Origin: Methanosarcinaceae archaeon
Lineage (GTDB): Archaea > Halobacteriota > Methanosarcinia > Methanosarcinales > Methanosarcinaceae
Direction of reading: 5' to 3'
DNA length: 6,301 nucleotides
Assembly (NCBI GenBank): GCA_030655675.1
Contig: JAUSPM010000088.1
Span: forward strand, 1-6,301
Position 1 is the stretch's first letter. Each line of letters begins with the position of its first letter. Below, in pieces: positions 5,311 through 6,301 of this stretch. The notes under the pieces are model-generated. The model did no database searches. It had not been told where the DNA came from and was given only the letters and a program-made list of their open reading frames with translations. The translations under genes and the position numbers were made by a program.

Positions 5311-5862
5311 ATGAAATTAACAATATTGATTTTAGCACTTATTGTATTGTTTTCAATGGTATCCGGATGTGTGGATAATGAAGTGGATCAAACTACCACG
5401 GGCACAGATACCATTGATCAAAAAACAGTTGATAACAGAATTGCAACGATAGTTACTGACAAAGGTGTCATCAAGATAGAACTTTATGAAAACCGGGCTC
5501 CAATAACTACAAAGAATTTCATAGACCTCGCAGAGAGTGGATTTTATGACGGGTTAACATTTCACAGGGTCATACGCGGTTTTATGATACAGGGCGGGGA
5601 CCCCAGCGGAGATGGAACCGGCGGTCCAGGATATGTAATCCCCGATGAATTCCATCCTGAATTAAAACACACCACAGGAACATTATCAATGGCGAATGCA
5701 GGTCCCAATACAGGTGGGAGTCAGTTCTTCATAACAGAAGCTCCACAACCTCATCTTGACGGCAGGCACTCAGTTTTTGGTCAGGTTATAGAAGGTCAGG
5801 ATGTTGTTGTAAAGATCGAGCAGGGCGATGTTATGCTAAGTGTGACGATCGGTGATATGTAG
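5311..5862 (+). CDS. Lipoprotein cyclophilin (peptidyl-prolyl cis-trans isomerase)
   Basis: This is a 183-residue protein. Residues 1-20 form a lipoprotein-type signal: K2, a hydrophobic run, then the lipobox VSGC with C20. The mature protein should thus be membrane-anchored outside the cytoplasm. A Thr/Asp-rich linker (about 21-43) leads to a compact cyclophilin domain (44-183). Active-site equivalents of human CypA are present: R86 (R55), F91 (F60), M92, Q94 (Q63), N129 (N102), Q138 (Q111), F140 (F113) and H153 (H126). The W121 position is H148 (PHLDG), a common change in prokaryotic cyclophilins that usually weakens cyclosporin binding but not isomerase activity. The likely job is folding or maintenance of exported proteins. 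GGTGA (5302-5306) precedes the ATG by 4 nt. The 23-bp gap to pycA and the lack of a promoter suggest cotranscription, though no functional link to the carboxylase is apparent. Fold and export signal are clear; the client is unknown. Confidence 0.93.
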   Translation: MKLTILILALIVLFSMVSGCVDNEVDQTTTGTDTIDQKTVDNRIATIVTDKGVIKIELYENRAPITTKNFIDLAESGFYDGLTFHRVIRGFMIQGGDPSGDGTGGPGYVIPDEFHPELKHTTGTLSMANAGPNTGGSQFFITEAPQPHLDGRHSVFGQVIEGQDVVVKIEQGDVMLSVTIGDM

Positions 5863-5906
5863 ATTTATCGTATATGTTTAACTTATATTCCGGATGCAAA
5901 AACATA

Positions 5907-6014
5907 ATCTATACGAATCGAAATCAAAAACAATGCGACCGCCGCAGGCGACACGTTCCATATCTACTAACTTGAATAAGCTAAATCGTTAACAAAAATC
6001 ATATTCGTATAGAT
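5907..6014. repeat. 12-bp perfect inverted repeat bounding a 108-bp segment
   Basis: ATCTATACGAAT (5907-5918) is matched exactly by its reverse complement ATTCGTATAGAT (6003-6014), with 84 nt between. The enclosed segment carries the first GC-hairpin repeat (5921-5970). The arrangement resembles a small MITE-like element or a long-range stem. The flanks (AACATA on the left, GTGGGA on the right) show no target-site duplication, so recent insertion is not supported. No coding potential is seen inside. Confidence 0.6.
5921..5970 (-). repeat. ~50-bp GC-hairpin repeat, copy 1
   Basis: AAATCAAAAACAATGCGACC, then the CGCC-GCA-GGCG hairpin (5940-5950), then a tail ending CTACTAA. It aligns with 6053-6102 across its whole length with a few substitutions and 1-nt gaps. 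Read on the - strand, the hairpin is followed 9 nt later by T5. Strand is assigned on that basis only. Confidence 0.6.
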
Positions 6015-6052
6015 GTGGGAAGATATCTACGCAAACGAGAGTGTTTTACCTT

Positions 6053-6102
6053 AAACAAAAACCAATACAACCGCCGCAGGCGGCATGTTTCCTAATCACT
6101 AA
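6053..6102 (-). repeat. ~50-bp GC-hairpin repeat, copy 2
   Basis: AAACAAAAACCAATACAA, then the CCGCC-GCA-GGCGG hairpin (6071-6083), then a tail ending CACTAA. It is a diverged copy of 5921-5970. The stem here is 5 bp perfect, against 4 bp in copy 1. On the - strand the hairpin is followed by GGTTGTATTGG and then TTTTTGTTT, so it could act as a terminator for a gene entering from the right. Confidence 0.6.
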
Positions 6103-6140
6103 TCGTATGCAATTATTCACATTGGTCGGATTAATAATAT

Positions 6141-6170
6141 AACAATATATAATTTTAAATTAAAATATAT
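6141..6170. other. AT-rich palindrome and possible TATA region
   Basis: ATTTTAA (6152-6158) and TTAAAAT (6160-6166) form a 7-bp palindrome around one base, within a 30-bp stretch that is almost wholly A/T. CAATATATAA (6143-6152) and AAAATATAT (6162-6170) would each pass as TATA boxes. No gene start lies downstream within the window, so any promoter would serve a gene beyond the right edge. It could equally be plain AT-rich spacer. Confidence 0.3.
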
Positions 6171-6260
6171 CGATTCCGCGAAAATGACGCACAATATTTA
6201 TTAGTATTTGTTTAGCTGGTATAAAGTTGTGTTGTAGCGTTGCGGATTAATGAGTTGGAA

Positions 6261-6293
6261 ATAAAAACGACACCACCACACGCGCGTAGCGCG
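6261..6293 (-). terminator. Edge GC hairpin with T run on the - strand
   Basis: CGCGC-GTA-GCGCG (6281-6293) is a perfect 5-bp stem with a 3-nt loop. To its left is ATAAAAACGA (6261-6270), so the - strand reads hairpin, 13 nt, T5. The - strand decamer TCGTTTTTAT is identical to 381-390 on the + strand next to the palindrome at 358-371. It may be a - strand terminator or a third member of the GC-hairpin repeat family. GC-rich sequence continues past the window edge. Confidence 0.4.
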
Positions 6294-6301
6294 GCGCGGT
6301 C

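Larger units (their letters stand above)
5863..6301. other. 439-bp non-coding tail rich in repeats
   Basis: I see no convincing gene. The stretch holds the moderately T-rich end of the pyc operon (5863-5885), a 12-bp inverted repeat pair (5907-6014), two diverged ~50-bp repeats with GC hairpins, a very AT-rich segment (6131-6170), and a further GC hairpin at the right edge. The GC hairpins stand out sharply from the AT-rich background. All three have an A run on their left side, so they look like hairpin then T run when read on the - strand, which would suit a convergent gene ending from beyond the right edge. Confidence 0.6.

Overview
The window reads as euryarchaeal chromosome, most likely from a methanogen or methanogen relative of the Methanosarcinales. 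The grounds are a two-subunit pyruvate carboxylase with biotin on the B subunit, archaeal Shine-Dalgarno sites (GAGGTG, GGTGA, AGGAAGG), BRE/TATA-like promoter sequence, an archaeal-style lipoprotein signal, and AT-rich spacers broken by short GC-rich hairpins. Genus cannot be assigned from the sequence alone. All five genes I accept are on the + strand; I see no tRNA, rRNA, CRISPR array or transposase.

Layout: (1) 1-311 is a tandem array of 60-63 bp units, already running at the left edge, in which two hairpins alternate. Both hairpins vary between units while staying base-paired. (2) 312-508 is a leader region with a 14-bp GC palindrome followed by a T run, a 6-bp dyad, and a BRE/TATA element so close to the next start codon that the message is probably leaderless. 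(3) 509-1734 is a two-gene unit with a 4-nt overlap: a Rossmann-type SAM methyltransferase with an unrecognised N-terminal half and six cysteines in three pairs, then an 89-residue very acidic protein of unknown function. (4) 1735-2043 is a 309-bp spacer with a dyad/direct repeat (TTGTAC-N6-GTACAA) that is a candidate operator for the next operon. (5) 2044-5862 is the operon pycB - pycA - cyclophilin, with gaps of 31 and 23 bp and a ribosome site before each gene. (6) 5863-6301 is a 439-bp non-coding tail with a 12-bp inverted repeat, two diverged ~50-bp repeats with GC hairpins, an AT-rich palindrome, and a third GC hairpin at the edge.

How the genes work together: PycA carboxylates the biotin carried by PycB, and PycB passes the carboxyl group to pyruvate to give oxaloacetate. 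This anaplerotic step feeds the incomplete TCA pathway used for aspartate and glutamate synthesis in methanogens. No biotin-protein ligase lies in the window. The third gene of the operon encodes a predicted membrane-anchored, extracytoplasmic peptidyl-prolyl isomerase with no obvious tie to the carboxylase. The metabolic core is conventional. The least explained parts are the covarying hairpin array at the left, the cysteine-paired methyltransferase with its small partner, and a family of GC-hairpin plus T-run elements that occurs in opposite orientation at the two ends.
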